Position numbers and translations under genes: made by a program. A DNA stretch of 64,000 nucleotides, taken from contig JANUWI010000010.1 in NCBI GenBank assembly GCA_025504975.1, forward strand, positions 1 through 64,000. Direction: 5' to 3'. The notes under the pieces were generated by a model. It made no database searches. It saw only the letters and a program-made list of their open reading frames with translations, and was not told where the DNA came from. This DNA comes from Plenodomus lindquistii. Its lineage: Eukaryota; Ascomycota; Dothideomycetes; Pleosporales; Leptosphaeriaceae. Below, piece after piece: positions 33,365 to 45,628 of the stretch; position 1 is the first letter of the stretch; each line of letters starts with the position of its first letter.

Positions 33365-35765
33365 CTACAACCACAAACCAACGACCGCAACCCCGACCGT
33401 CACCGCGACCACCATCCACGACCCTCCCGCAACCCTCGGTGCACCACCCTCAAACACCGGCACAGGATGCGTTCCGTTATTCCCATAATGCGTACCATTT
33501 CCACCCCCAGCAGCCCCCCTACACTTTGCAATAACCTCTGGAAACAATGCCGTTGTATTCGCATCCACAACAAGATACTCACAGACCTCCGCACTCCCCT
33601 CCAGCAGCGTACTAACCTGTTCATCCGTACAACTGCCCGCATCCCATGTATAACAGTACGTCAATTTCGTATCAACGAGCGGTTCAAACTGTACATTTGG
33701 ATCTGCACGGCCGGTGGTGGTGTATGTATCATTTCCCGTTCCGGCAGTTGACTGAGTGCCCGTGGCGATATCGAGGTTGAAGAGTGCGCGGGTGAAGATG
33801 CGGTATGCGGTTTCCGGTTGGTAGGAGGGGATGGCGTGACCGGCGGCGTAAGTGCGGATGTAAGATAGATTGCCGTGTTGACGGACGAGTCCACCGACAT
33901 AAGAGTCGTTGGTTTGGATCTCGGCGTACTGCGCGGTGGAATAGGCGGCTGCACCGGACCAGGGGATTGCTTTTGCAACGGCGTCGCCACCGGCCCACTG
34001 GGTTGGTTGTTAGTAACTTATGCTTGTGTCTTGTCTGAGAGGATGAGGACGTACCGGGCAGGCAAAGTCCAAGTCGCCATATACCAGGGACACCTTAATC
34101 CCGTTGTCAAGTAAAAAACCAAGATCCTCCACCCACCCGTCCCGTGGATAATCCCCAATACTCCTATACGCATTACTCGCTTGTGTCGAACTCCCTGTCC
34201 AATTCAATGGCACACCCAATTCTGCCTGCACCCACTCTCTATTCAGAAACCCCTCGTGGAACGGCGGGGGGAACGGCGGCGGATTAGCCGTACTGATATC
34301 GTAATAGTCTCTACCCGAGGTTGCTGTATACGGCGTGACAATCTCGCTGCGACAAAAAGTTTCTGCGTCTTCGCAAATGGCGTTTACAGCTGCGTCGATG
34401 CCTAGATTTTCGGGGTCGAAGAGTGTAGCATTGTCTCTGCAGTTTTGGATGCGCTCGAGACATTCGGGGATGGCGGCGACCATGGAATTGTAGGTTGTTT
34501 CGTTCACTGCTTCCACGCCGTATCCGTTTCCGCGAAATGCTTGCTGCGGGTAGTATGGGAATTGGATGTAGCGGTCTATACAGCCGGAAACAAGGAGTAA
34601 GGTGTCGAGATGCATGATGTAGTTTTCTGCCTCGCCGCCTGGCAAGGTTCCGTTCTCGATGCGCTGGTTCTGCTCTTCCCAGAATGTGAACATGGCTGGG
34701 GCGTAGCGACCACCGTAGGATTGCGCGGACAGACTGATACGGGTGTCGTTGGGCAGGTAGTGTGGGAATTCCTGGAACCAGGCTTGGGCAAAGTGCCAAG
34801 CTGCTACTGCGCCGTTTACGCTACCAAAGGCTGTGTTATTGGGCTCGCGGCTGGGGAAGGTCCCTGTGAGAAAAGTGGTGTTTTGTTCCGGGATGGGAGA
34901 CGTTTCGTTCAGAAGCGTTACTCTGCCAGTAACGAGATTTCTGGTAACATTTTGCAGTGTGTCGTAGGAGCTGTCCTCCGTCAGTAGTCTCATCCTCGTG
35001 CAACCATATTCACATAACTTACAACCCAACCTGTACAGGCTGATCCAAATACAGCATATTCACTAAACCTCATCAGCAACATCCTCACGAAACGCTGAAT
35101 TTGGAAGGTACCTCTCTGATTCCAACTCCATTCCGCCGGCCTCGTACTATTCGAATCCGGCTCGGCAAAACACGGCCCATTCTCCTCCAAAATCCCATAC
35201 ATGCTACTCGACCCGGGCCCGCCATTGAGCCAAATATTCAACGGCGCATTCGCAGGGTCCTCGCGCGCTTCGAAGAACCAGAAGAACTGGTTTGCGTGTC
35301 AGTGTGAGGTGCTCGCTCGCTGTCTGGTATTGGATGTTGATGTGGGAGGATGGATTACGTACAGTGTTGATAGGATAATCCTGACCTTGGCCTAGATCCG
35401 CAGTGCCTGGCGGGAGATGCACGTGTCCAGAGTAAGATTTCACACCTGGTGTTGTTTCGCAGAGGGAGTTCTAAGTACCAACCGTTAACATAAATCATCA
35501 TTATGGTTTTTTTCTCCAATTGTCAAGTCAAGTCACCACGGTCGCAAATGGCAAACACATCCGCATGCAAAACAGGCCGTGGGAATTGATATGATCTTGG
35601 ATGAAGGGGATGTACCTGTTTATATGTAATCGTCACACCATCTCCAAACCGCGATTCCAGCACCTTCAACCCCTCTGGTTGAGCCGGAAATTGCGCGACG
35701 ACTGTGTGTGGTGCGAAAGCGAGGGACAACAGCAGCGCGGCCGCAGAACGAAACGCCAACACCAT
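33365..35765 (-). CDS. Serine carboxypeptidase (S10 family), probably GPI-anchored
   Basis: Removes C-terminal residues from peptides at acid pH, outside the cell or in the vacuole. The start at 35765 gives a signal peptide (MVLAFRSAAALLLSLAFAPH). The introns restore family text: TYKQ to NSLCETTPGVKSYSG; INT to FFWFFEARED; NQRV to NMLYLDQPVQVGF; FSYDTLQN; and DFACP to WAGGDAVAKAIPW. The oxyanion region is LNGGPGSSSM. The catalytic Ser is in AQSYGGRYAP (the family usually has GESYGG), Asp in VYGDLDFACP, and His in AAGHAIPSYQPE. All three are present. The C-terminus, GGSWMVVAVTVGVAVVGLWL, after an Asn/Gly-rich stretch, fits a GPI signal. Similar to fungal carboxypeptidase S1 homologues. Confidence 0.9.
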
Positions 35766-36406
35766 CTTTGCTACTTCCAACAACAACAACTTCTGAAGCG
35801 ATTGAACGTGGGTGGTTTCTGCAAGTGCGCCCGTCGATTATGTACCTCGCGTCTTTTTAAGTAGCATTTCTCAACTCGGCCCGCTCATGCTATCTACATT
35901 AATCAACTAGACCGACGTTGCCAATGTTCTTGACACCTTCCCCCCGTCATCGTCGTTATCACTCATTCACATCAAGCAGGAAAACGTCCCGCAAATTCTA
36001 CCTTGGCGATATATATACAGTTCGCGTGTGCTGGATTCGGAAGGTCGCAAGACGAGGAGCCAAGTAGCCAAGTGTCGGCTGTATGCGGGGCTCGGGCTCG
36101 GCGGGACATGTGTAATGACGGATGGACTGTAGTAAGCGGGAAGATTTGATGTGGTGAGCATGTGTGCAGGGTGTTTGGTAAGAAGGCTTAGACGGACATG
36201 ACGGAATGGTGAGGAAGTCGATAAAGGTGTTGATTGTGGTCTGGTTGTTGTCGTGAACATCAAGGCCGAACCCGCGTATCCATCGAATGTCTTCGGTATT
36301 CAGCACACCGAACATCTTACGCCAAAAATATACCCTTATCCACCCCATTCCCATTCGAACTCCCTCTGAGCACCGCAATCGCATATCCGTACCCTCCTTC
36401 ATCACT
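35766..36406. other. Intergenic, nothing supported
   Basis: Promoter of the carboxypeptidase gene and 3' region of RAD7. Overlapping ORFs here are shadows or chance. Confidence 0.5.
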
Positions 36407-38504
36407 TCAACCCATAACCGGCACCACCCTCCCCATCCCCAATCCCCCATTCCCACTCTCCCCACCCCTCTGAAAGTCCATCACCATATCCCCAAACTGC
36501 TCAATCTGATCCTGAGCCTTGGGCGCCCCAATCAGTACAATCCCCCTCGGCACTACCACATCCGCTACCTGGAAGCACCCAAACGTAACCACCTTCTTGA
36601 TCGCAGGACAACTCCTGAAGACGCCCGCTACAATCTGTGTATCCACGACTGGCAGGAAGGAGAGGTTGATTTCAGTGAGATGAGGGTACTGTTTTTCGCC
36701 GTCAAAGATCTCAGCGAATGCGGCGTGCGAGATGTGCCGGCAGGACGAGATGTCGAGGTATTCGAGACGGGTGCCTGAGTGCGCCATTAGGGCTAGAAAG
36801 CCGGCGGTGGCGAGACCGATGGGGAAGTCTTCAGGGCCGTCGGGGTTGGTATTGTCTACGTCGCGGGTGCTGTTTAGATCGATGTAGCGAAGGGGCGGGT
36901 TGGCCCAGTCGGTGAAGAGCGCGACGTAGCCGGCATCACTGCACTCGTTGTTCTCTGTGAAACGGAACTTGCTAAGGTGGCGGCAGGTGTTGTGGATCGT
37001 TTCTAGCATATCGTCGGTGGGGTCGTTGGTCGCATCGAGGAAGTGCTCCAGGCAGAGGGTACGGAGATTAGCACCGACAGAGGTGATAAGGTTGTTGAGT
37101 TTCTCGTGGGGCATTTCTTGATAGAAGCGGAGTGTGAGATGTTGGAGGTGTTCGAGACGAGCGATGGCATCGATGCTGTCTTCGCCGATGCGTTTGCATC
37201 GCTCTAGCTTGAGACGCTCGATGTTGGGGCAGAAAGTAGTGAGAGCTTCTACGACTTCGTCATCAAAAGCGGCATCGAGCCATTCTACTTTGAAAGATCG
37301 TAGGTCCTGGCCGCGTGCTATGAACAGCTCTGTCCACTTCTCATTCGAGACGAGATTAGCGCCGAGGAGCTGTATGTCTGTCAAAGCCTTTGCCTTCTCA
37401 TTCATGTAATCGATGTTGCTATCCTTGAACTGGCAGCAATTTCGTAAGGACAATCGTTTGACATTTGGACAGACCGCAAAGATCTGATCATAGTCTTCCG
37501 TCTCAAGATTGGCCGCTTCGTGTATCGCAACACTCTCCATATCTGGCTGAAGGAATAGCTTCATGGTGGTAGAGTTCATTGCGCGCTTCTTCGAAAAGAT
37601 CTCGCTGATTCTGTTCATGATGCTCTCTGGCATGTCGCCCAATTCGTCAATGTCTTCAGAATGTTTCGCCAGTTTCTCGATGCACAGTTGCTGTAGAGTC
37701 TTTGGTCCACGAGCCATCATGCCGTCCAGTCGATTGCTCTCCAGCTTCCTGCGACCTTTGCGCACGACTGGTTTCGCAACCTTTTGCTGCGCCTTTGCCT
37801 CCTTCTGCATTTCCTTTCCGCAGGGTGTGCATAAAAGTCCACCCTCAGGTCCAGACTTGCTGTATGGTGTGACTGTAAACCGCTTGTTACACAGCTCACA
37901 ATTCTCCAGTTGGCCGGGCAGTTTCTTGGCCTTCTTGTACATGTCCATGACATCTTCAAACTCGGAATCGTCGTCGGAACCCTTCTTTTTCTTCTTCTGG
38001 GCCTTCTTCTTGTCTTCCTTGCCCTTTTTGATTTTTGCTATGGCCTCACTCTGGTCGCGCTTCCGCTTGCGTGACTTCTCAGCTGTGCGCTCGGCTGCCA
38101 TTGCTGATGATTCTGCCTGTAGATCTTCTTCGACGTCATCTCCGCCGTCGCCGCCAGCATTCGAGGGTCCTTCGCCATTGTCGCCAGTCTGGGGGCTGTC
38201 TCGCTCGGCTTGCTGGACGCGGTCGCGATATGAGTCTCGAATGTCTCGTGCAGAGATGTTGTTTGCCTGTCATGGTTTGTCAGTACACCGAGCCCAAGCG
38301 AGATGGGACGTGGTGCGGGTATGCAGTCCTCGCCCATTGCAACAAGAATGAAACATGGCTCAATCTTACCGCCAAAAAGTCCGTCAGCGCCGAATGAGGC
38401 CCTCGAATGCCAGCACTGCTCGCCCCTCTGCCTCCGCGCCCTCCGCCTCGTGGTCGTCGTCCGCTCCTATCGCCACCCGTCAGTTCTGCGCCTTGCACAC
38501 TCAT
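36407..38504 (-). CDS. RAD7: Nucleotide excision repair protein RAD7
   Basis: Partner of Rad16 in global-genome nucleotide excision repair and in an E3 ubiquitin ligase complex in the nucleus. Two exons (38504-38370 and 38266-36407) give 664 residues; the intron has a GTAAG donor, ACTGAC branch and GACAG acceptor. The N-terminus reads RGPHSALTDFLA joined to ANNISARDIRDSY, as in fungal Rad7. A Lys-rich nuclear targeting stretch (KKAQKKKKKG) precedes a zinc-binding motif (CELCNKRF then LLCTPCG). The rest is a leucine-rich-repeat array, for example CPNVKRLSLRNCCQF, CPNIERLKLERCKRI and LEYLDISSCRHI. Intact and of family length. Confidence 0.95.
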
Positions 38505-39127
38505 GTCGCCCTTTCAACTCACATGTTACAGTCAAACTCGCGATTAGATGAGACGGAAAGTTTACAACAGCGTTCTTGTGTAAATCCGCACGGAAGAGCA
38601 AGAAGTGAGGGTGTCAGAGTGAGTGGAAGATGAGTTGCGGGGGATGCGACTTCCCGGCGCGTCTCTCAGAATCGCGGTCCGCGGTGTCACGTGGGTGGCA
38701 ATTACGTGCAGATTCGGCTAGACGGGCACCCCTGAGAGACGCAGACCATTCACTCTCAGCTGAAAGCTCTTTCCATTGTCTAACTAAAGAAATGGATGAT
38801 GTTGCCACCTCCTTGAATGCCTGAGTCGGTAAATTCAAGCCGCCATGTTCGCCCAGGCCCACCATAGAAACACGCCCCAATCTCGCCATGTCTACCTGGG
38901 CTTGTCATCGTCAACCCCCAAGCTATCGTGAAAAGAAATCGACCATGACAGGTGAGGCCGAGTAGCCACAGCGCTGTTCTTGAGACCGGTAGCGTAGAAC
39001 CTGAGGCATGCTGCAAAGAAGAAAACTTCAAAGCATCACGCCAAACCAAGGCCGTATGCGCCAAACCCCCCGTGAAGAACACCAATTCCCCAAAGTAGGA
39101 CAAGGGGTGTCATCAGAGGGAAACATC
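38505..39127. other. Intergenic, contains a CACGTG box
   Basis: Promoter of RAD7 and 3' region of the Stc1-domain gene. A palindromic CACGTG is seen near 38689. No gene is supported. Confidence 0.45.
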
Positions 39128-40366
39128 TCAAATGACAGTCTCATCATCACTGTCATCGTCGTCGTCGTCATTGTTCTTGTTCTTTTTTCCATCCTCCTCG
39201 TCACTCTCATCACTCGCCCACGCATCAACCAACGACTCACTGTCACGGGCCAAGTCTCCCATGGGTCTCATCGGTCCCTGTAACGCTGTCAGTCATGTCA
39301 AATCTTGATAAAGTACAGCGTTTAACAACGTGTGTTCACAGACTGAGAGTGCTTACCGTAGATGGCCTAGGTTTGATAGATGGTCTAGATGGTCCACTGA
39401 GCATAGGAGGTGGATTGGCCGCCGACTTGATCCTCGCCCATGCACCGCTGCGATTCTCGGGAGAAGACCGCTCAGCGACACTGGAAGGAAAAGAGCGTTC
39501 AGTTCCTGCGGCACTCGAGACGGAGTTGCCCCAGATATTCTTATTGAAGCTCGAACCAGTACTGACCGGGCCTGCCGAAGCAGTGTGCCACGACTTGTTA
39601 CTGCGGACCTTGGTGGAACCATCATCCTTACGAAGAGACGGGTGGTTGTATTCGGATCCGATGAGTGAATCGTCAACAGAGCCGTTGACCTGCAAGGTCT
39701 GGAACTCGTGCGATAGCTGGATACCGCCGTCCTCAGCATCGTTGGTCTTGTCTGTGGTCTGGCCGGAGAAAGCGCCCCATCCATTGTCCTATACTCGTCA
39801 GTATCTCGAGGTCTGTGAGTAAACGGGAAGTTTCTGAACCTACAGCAATAGACTGGGCATCTGTTCCAGGACGAGTGCCATAGTAATCGGGGGCCTTGCC
39901 ATCAGACGTATCTTTCGGCAGAAAGGCCTTGTCCGGGTCGTCATAGCGCGTTGTATCGACGGCGTGCAGAGCAAGCTTCGACTCCATACAATCAAAACAC
40001 GTAGCATCTTCCGGCTTGCTGCGCTGGCTCTTCGCAAAAGCCTCAAGGCCCTGTGTTCGGCCACACGGTCCGCTGCACGTGAGCTCGACAATCTGCTGGC
40101 CCGAACACTTCTTGCATATGATGGGCTTGACGATGCGGCCGTACTGCTGGATCTGATACCGAGCGTCCGTGAGCTGCTTGGTGGAGTAATTTGGCGGGCT
40201 AAGGTTCTTCTCACAGCGGCCGCACTTGATCTTTTGGGGTAGGGGGATACCTTTGACTCTGGAGTGAGGTAAGCAAATGTACGGCTACCATATTTGTTAG
40301 TACGAACCGGTCCATCTCTGCTTGCTCGTAGGCGTGCTTGTGCTTGTTGCTCTTGAAGCCGGCCAT
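39128..40366 (-). CDS. Stc1-domain protein
   Basis: In fission yeast Stc1 links the RNAi complex to the H3K9 methyltransferase complex through a LIM-like zinc domain; fungal proteins with this domain are mostly unstudied. The start is at 40366 (MAGFKSNKHKHAYEQAEMDR). An intron with a GTTCGT donor and CCAG acceptor leads to VKGIPLPQKIKCGRC. The zinc domain follows: C-x2-C, NYSTKQLTDARYQI, CKKCSGQQIVELTC, GRTQGLEAFAKSQRS, CFDCM. The middle is polar and probably disordered, with SWHTASAG and NKNIWGNSVS. A last intron leads to GPMRPMGDLARDSESLVDAW and a highly acidic tail ending DDSDDETVI. Domain assignment is firm by motif order; a heterochromatin role here is inferred. Confidence 0.8.
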
Positions 40367-40959
40367 CATGATGGCGATCGCTTGCGCTTTGTTGTGGTGT
40401 AGTAGTCTGTATGCTGATGTGGAAAGGAAGGTTGGGAGTATTGGTGGTGCGATTGATTGTGGCGGTAGTGGAACGAAAGGATTGTGGGGTGGAGGAGAGT
40501 GGCTTTATATGGCAACTTAGAGGCGGATTGTGGAGCGGGGTGGGCGTGATTGAAGAGGGCTGCCTGTGGTGCCTGATCTCTCTTGCCGCTTACGCTCGTG
40601 CGACAGCGAGGTAAAGGCAGAGTCGCGTGATCCAGCCAGTAGAGAACAAACGGAGGAAGGAGCGGTCAAGTAGCTACGTGCTGGAAGGAAGTCTTTTGGA
40701 TGCACTCACTGTTTCTTCTCTGCCCTTTCAGATATCAATTCTGTTCCGCCCGTACGATAGCAACACCCGATCCTCCGGTACTGGCAAACACTCTCTCCCC
40801 ACCCGAAGTCACGGTGAACAACAATGGGTGACTCAACGTAGGCCTTTTATTGAACTCAAAACGCCATACTTATTTCATCTATGAAGGTATCTATCACGCA
40901 AATCATATGCTCATGCATTCATCCCCCGCACTCATCTGATTGATGTACAGAGACTCACT
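40367..40959. other. Intergenic, nothing supported
   Basis: Promoter of the Stc1-domain gene and 3' region of TSR1. Short ORFs only. Confidence 0.5.
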
Positions 40960-43522
40960 CTACTGCCCGACCACATCTCCCTCAGCACTCCACGCTCTCG
41001 CCGCCCTCGGCCACACCCTCTTATACAGACTCACACCCACAGCATCCATAGGACTAATTTTGCCATCAAAGGTCGCCTTGAAGTACCCATGAGTACCCAG
41101 ACTCTCCTTGATGAAGCCGCTCCTGCCCCTCTTCGTCCAGAGTGGCAAGCTCTTGAACCACCGCACATCCTCGTCGTTGAAGAACATGTAGCGGACTGTG
41201 ACCACGCGCTTGTTGATCTTGTAGGGATGTCCGGTAAGCACAACGCGTTTGGCGATGATGCGGGACGTGCTGGGTGGAAGGGATGTGCCTGTTGCGATGA
41301 GACGGAGAGGTGATGTGGGAGCGGGGGTGAGGTCAGAGGATGAGGTAGAGGTATGAGTGCGTGTGAAGTAGAGGAGTGGAACCGAGCCCCAGGTCAGAGG
41401 GCCGATGAAGGTTGCGATTGCGGATTGACCAGAATGAAGGTAGCGGTCAAACTTGTGGACGTTGTTGGGAGTGTTACCAGCTTGGGAGAAGAGCTAAACG
41501 TCAAGTTAGCATCGCGACAAGTCGGAGGCTGGGACGGCGTGGAACATGACTTACTGGGTTGATGACTATCCTCCTTGGTCCACACTGCACGATCAGCTCT
41601 GTCTTTGAGCGGATAGGCTCTTCGTCAGAACCTAGGATGATGCTGTAGTTGCATGCTGTGCGCTTGTGCTCGTGTCTCAGAAGCGAGAACATGGCAAGAG
41701 GCCGTGACTGCATCTCCTGGAACTTCAAAGGTACAGCGCGCAAATGTACGCTGACACGAGTGCCAGCTGGTACACCGCCAGCCCACGCCTCGCGCATGAA
41801 CTTGGTAGCGGTACGCTTGTAGTCTGAGATTTCAAGCAGCCGCTGCCACTCTTCTGGCTCATATGGTCGGTCTTCCTCCGTCTCCCATGTGCTTGACTTT
41901 AGACTCTTCAGTCCACGGTACTTGATCAGGCGTTCGCGAGCGCTGGCGTTAGGGTGAAGTTCGATCTCGTCGGGAAATTCTAGATCTTCTTCTTGCTCGG
42001 TTTTTCTTGATTTCCTGTAGGCTTCAATTTGCTCGGCCTCATCCTCTGGTGAAGGATCCAGGAACATTTCTGACTGAGGGTACTCTGACGGCGCACCCTC
42101 GGTCATGGCCTGACCATCGACGTCCATACCTTCGATGCCGTCTGCAGGGTGTGCGGGTTGGCTCTCGCCGGCCTCTGCAGCGTCCTCCATGTCGAAGTCT
42201 TCCAGGTCAGAGTCATCATCGGACAAGTCTTCGAGATACCACGCAGCTTGGTACTCGCTGGTGCCTCTTGGTAGCCTCTTTGGTTTTACTTTCTCAAACT
42301 CTTGCTCTTCGTCGGAGAAGTAGTGATGGTCGTCGAGCAGGACACCCTTGCGCTCCGATGGTGCGACCGACATGGCGTAGTTTGTGACGTCGTCCATGAT
42401 GGTCTCCTCGGGTGCAAGTTCAGCCAAATCATCCTGATCCTCGGTTGGCTGCTCCAGAACAGTGCCCTCATTCGATTCTACCGCCATCTCATCCGGTGCG
42501 ACCTTCCTCTTCGTGTCAAGGGGCGCTGCGACGATCTTGTCGATCTGGAAGTCACCCCAGTCGCCGACTTGAACCAGCCTGTCAGCCTTGAGACCCAGGC
42601 CACGCACGACACCAGTCAGCACGACTTCGCCTGTTCCACCAGCAGTGACTGCAGACTTGCCGCCAGCCCATTGAATGTCTTCAATGAACATATAGCTTCG
42701 CTGATCTCTCCACCGTACGCCCTTTGTGGTGGTTGTGCACAACGATCGTACCAAGTTGGAGGCTTCTTGTCGGTTGTCGAGAGAGTAAACGCGTTCGATT
42801 GATGGGAGGAAATGGGTGATGTAGGACTTGAGCGATGCGACCACGGAAGGTCTCTGCTTGGCGGGTTCGACTTTGTCCAGGCCTTGGACAACGGTGAAGG
42901 TGTTGGAGATGCCCTGACTTTCCACCGACTTGAGGATAAGTTCTCCGTCTGTGTCCACCTCCTCATTCGCCGACAGCATGAAGACGACAAAGTCGGCGAT
43001 GCGACAAGCGTCCAGCGATGCGAGCAAGTCCCTCTTCACAACCAGATATTGCACCTTTTGCTTGAAGCGGTCGACGGTCGTGCGTGTCCATCCTGCGTCG
43101 GGGACCTCGTCTTCAATATCCAGACTCGAGTTCAGGCTGCGTACGGCGGCTGCAGCATCGACGTCTGCGCAGAGGGGGATGACGGCAACGATTCTTGGGG
43201 CGCCATCCTTGCCGGCGAAGATGTTGGTGGACTTTGCGTGCTCGTGGTCCTTGTTCAGGCGCATCTGCTTTGCGCGGTTGCGGCGGTCGAACTTGGACAT
43301 GACTTGCTGGTGGGGTGTTCGGCGTGCACCGCGCTCGAGGATGTCGACTTTGCCTGCAAAACATAATCAGACACAATCTTCTCGCGCATCGTATGGGCGT
43401 GGTGTCACACCCTTGCTCAGTTCCTTGAGGGCGCCCTTGGAGGCATGGCGCGACTTGAAGTTCTTCTTGTTCTGCTTGGTGGTGCTGCGATGGTGGTGCG
43501 ATTGCGCAACCACAGGAGCCAT
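40960..43522 (-). CDS. TSR1: Ribosome biogenesis protein TSR1
   Basis: GTPase-like factor of late 40S assembly; it resembles translational GTPases but lacks GTP hydrolysis. Three exons: 43522-43411, 43353-41555 and 41493-40960. The first (MAPVVAQSHHHRSTTKQNKK) is basic and continues into SKFDRRNRAKQMRLNKDHEH. Family text follows: RIVAVIPLCADVDAAAAVRS, an AARP2CN-type central region, an acidic insert (SDDDSDLEDFDMED), then YRGLKSLKSSTWETEEDRPY. The C-terminal domain continues across the last intron: IVINP to LFSQAGNTPNNVHKFDRYL, and HPYKINKRVVTVRYMFFN. Neighbours UTP7 and TSR1 are both needed for the small ribosomal subunit. Confidence 0.95.
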
Positions 43523-43957
43523 GTTGCCGGTTTTGCTGGCGCCGCTGCCACCTGCTTTGAATCGAAAGGGAATAGACGCCACTTTGAACACTGTGTGTCG
43601 AAATTGCAAGTCGTTCAGAAGTTGGCGCGTTTGGCGGGGACACTGCCGATTAATTTTGGCCCGCACTTATCGATTAGCAAAATTGTCTTTTCGAGATCAA
43701 TTGTGGCGTCCAGCTAGCGTCATGCGCCACTTGGACCGAGTACTCTACGGTCACCTTGAGTTTAGACACTGTTTGTAAAGTCTTCAACATACTGTGGGAG
43801 GACTGTATTTCCCACGTACATGATATCATCAGAACAGTCTGTCAAAAAGAATGGGAAATATCTCATACTTTCCATACACATGCGGGTATATTCTACCATC
43901 TACCAGACAAACTCGACCAAACGCCTTGCAATGCCTTTTCACACTCCACAACAACAA
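43523..43957. other. Intergenic, nothing supported
   Basis: Promoter of TSR1 and 3' region of UTP7, both on the minus strand. Confidence 0.5.
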
Positions 43958-45628
43958 TCAAAACCCCTTCCTCGCAAACCTCTCAAGCGCAGGCCCATAC
44001 TCCTTCCTCATCTTCTCCTTCTTGTCCTTCTCCCTCTTTGCTGTAACCCGCATCGCCTCCCTCGCCCTCTCCCTCTCCTCATCTATGATATTCTTACCCC
44101 CGCTCTTCCTCAAGTACCTCCTAAGCGCGCTGTTCCGGCCCCTACCCCTCTTCTTCAACTTCTCTACACGATCTTCTTCCTTCTCGCCCTTGTACGCTCT
44201 GTACTCTGCGTCGCGCTGTGCTTGCGATGCCAGGTCTAGGTTACCGACGTAGTTGGGGTCTAGGGCGATCATTTGGGGTTGAATCTTCTCGAGGAGAGCG
44301 TGGACTTCTGTTTCACGGCGTTGAGTAGAGGTCTCGTAGGGGTTGGTGCCGGCTTCCATGGTGTCGGGATTGGGCTCGCCGGAGCCGGGGACAAGGATGG
44401 AGGTGAAGCCTCTCTCGTGGCTAATTCCGAGGACGTCTTCAAAGGGACAGAAGCGGACGCGGCCGACGGATAGGCCGTCACCGCCCCAGTTCATGTAGGG
44501 CATTTTCGAGACGATGTCGTCGGGGGAGGAGGTGAAGAGTGAGGGCTTGTAGATGGCGGTTTGTGTGCCGAAACCAACGGCGGTGAGATTGCGGTCGGAG
44601 ATGGAGAGTGTGCTGCCAGGGACGCGGAGGTGGTGCGAGTGCAGTTCCTTGTACATGCGTATATCCCAGACAGACATGCGACGATCCTGTGATGTGCTGA
44701 CCATGTACCTACCCGACTTGTCAACGGCGATGCTGCGGACGGGGCCGTGGTGTGGCAAGAGCTTGACGAGGGGCGTTGCGCTGTTCGGCGACCATAAGGT
44801 GACGAGACCTTTCTGGTGGCCGACATGGAGAATGGCATTGTGAGGATTTTGTGCGAGTGCGGTCGAGGGCCCGAGTTTTGTGTAGAGTTGGTCTAGCGAT
44901 TGACCAGTCGAGACATCGGTATAGCGTAGAATGCCTGCTGTCGAGACAGAGGCGAGGAGGAAGTGGTAGGGTAGGTATTCGAGGTGAGTGGCTTCCGAGT
45001 GGTTCTTCAGCTGGTGCATTTCCACACCGTCGCCCGAGTAGATGTAGACGCACTTCTTCTGCGCCACGGCGAAGTTCTTCTGGTTGCTCGTATGCAGCCA
45101 TCGCGCGTCCCGTACCGTCTCGTTGAGGTTCAGTTCGCAGCCCAGCTTGCCGTCTCTCCAGTCAAAAGTCGCGACATGTCCTTTCCTGCTTGCGACAAGC
45201 AAATCTCGCCCATTGCGACTGTACTCGCATACGTCGTATGGGCCCAAGCTGTCTAAGCGCAGCTCAAAGCCCTTCTTCGCCGTCTCCACGCCAACTTCGC
45301 GCCTGATGTCGTCTTGCCGTACTTTGTATGTCCGTTCGAGTTCGGTCTCGGGTTCCAGCAGTCCAGCGTCGTTCTCCAGCAAGATCTCGACGTTCTTTGC
45401 GTCCAACGCGGCTTGCTTGTTTCTTGATTCCAGCAATTTGATGTTGGCGCGCAATTTCTTGTCCTTGACCGACTTGGGTCGTATCCGTTCGCCTCTTCCA
45501 TATTGCTGTGTGGCTGCTTCTGTGAACTTTGCAAGCGCTTGCGTTTCGGCATCGTCGATTGGCGCGCCTTTTTGCGCCTTGCGCTTCGACTCAGAGGCCA
45601 CAGGCTTCAGGCCCCATTGGGTGGCCAT
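43958..45628 (-). CDS. UTP7: U3 snoRNP WD-repeat protein UTP7
   Basis: Component of the small-subunit processome (human WDR46/BING4) in the nucleolus. One exon, 556 residues from the ATG at 45628 (MATQWGLKPVASESKRK); the frame is open 39 bases further upstream but has no ATG there. Basic N-terminus, then WD40 blades, for example GHVATFDWRDGKLGCELNLN, RYMVSTSQDRRMSVWDIRMY and HNAILHVGHQKGLVTLW. The BING4 C-terminal domain follows: MNWGGDGLSVGRVRFCPFED, GISHERGFTSILVPGSGEPN, PNYVGNLD. A Lys/Arg-rich tail ends in ERFARKGF. Length and domains match the family. Confidence 0.95.
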   Translation of the reverse strand: MATQWGLKPVASESKRKAQKGAPIDDAETQALAKFTEAATQQYGRGERIRPKSVKDKKLRANIKLLESRNKQAALDAKNVEILLENDAGLLEPETELERTYKVRQDDIRREVGVETAKKGFELRLDSLGPYDVCEYSRNGRDLLVASRKGHVATFDWRDGKLGCELNLNETVRDARWLHTSNQKNFAVAQKKCVYIYSGDGVEMHQLKNHSEATHLEYLPYHFLLASVSTAGILRYTDVSTGQSLDQLYTKLGPSTALAQNPHNAILHVGHQKGLVTLWSPNSATPLVKLLPHHGPVRSIAVDKSGRYMVSTSQDRRMSVWDIRMYKELHSHHLRVPGSTLSISDRNLTAVGFGTQTAIYKPSLFTSSPDDIVSKMPYMNWGGDGLSVGRVRFCPFEDVLGISHERGFTSILVPGSGEPNPDTMEAGTNPYETSTQRRETEVHALLEKIQPQMIALDPNYVGNLDLASQAQRDAEYRAYKGEKEEDRVEKLKKRGRGRNSALRRYLRKSGGKNIIDEERERAREAMRVTAKREKDKKEKMRKEYGPALERFARKGF

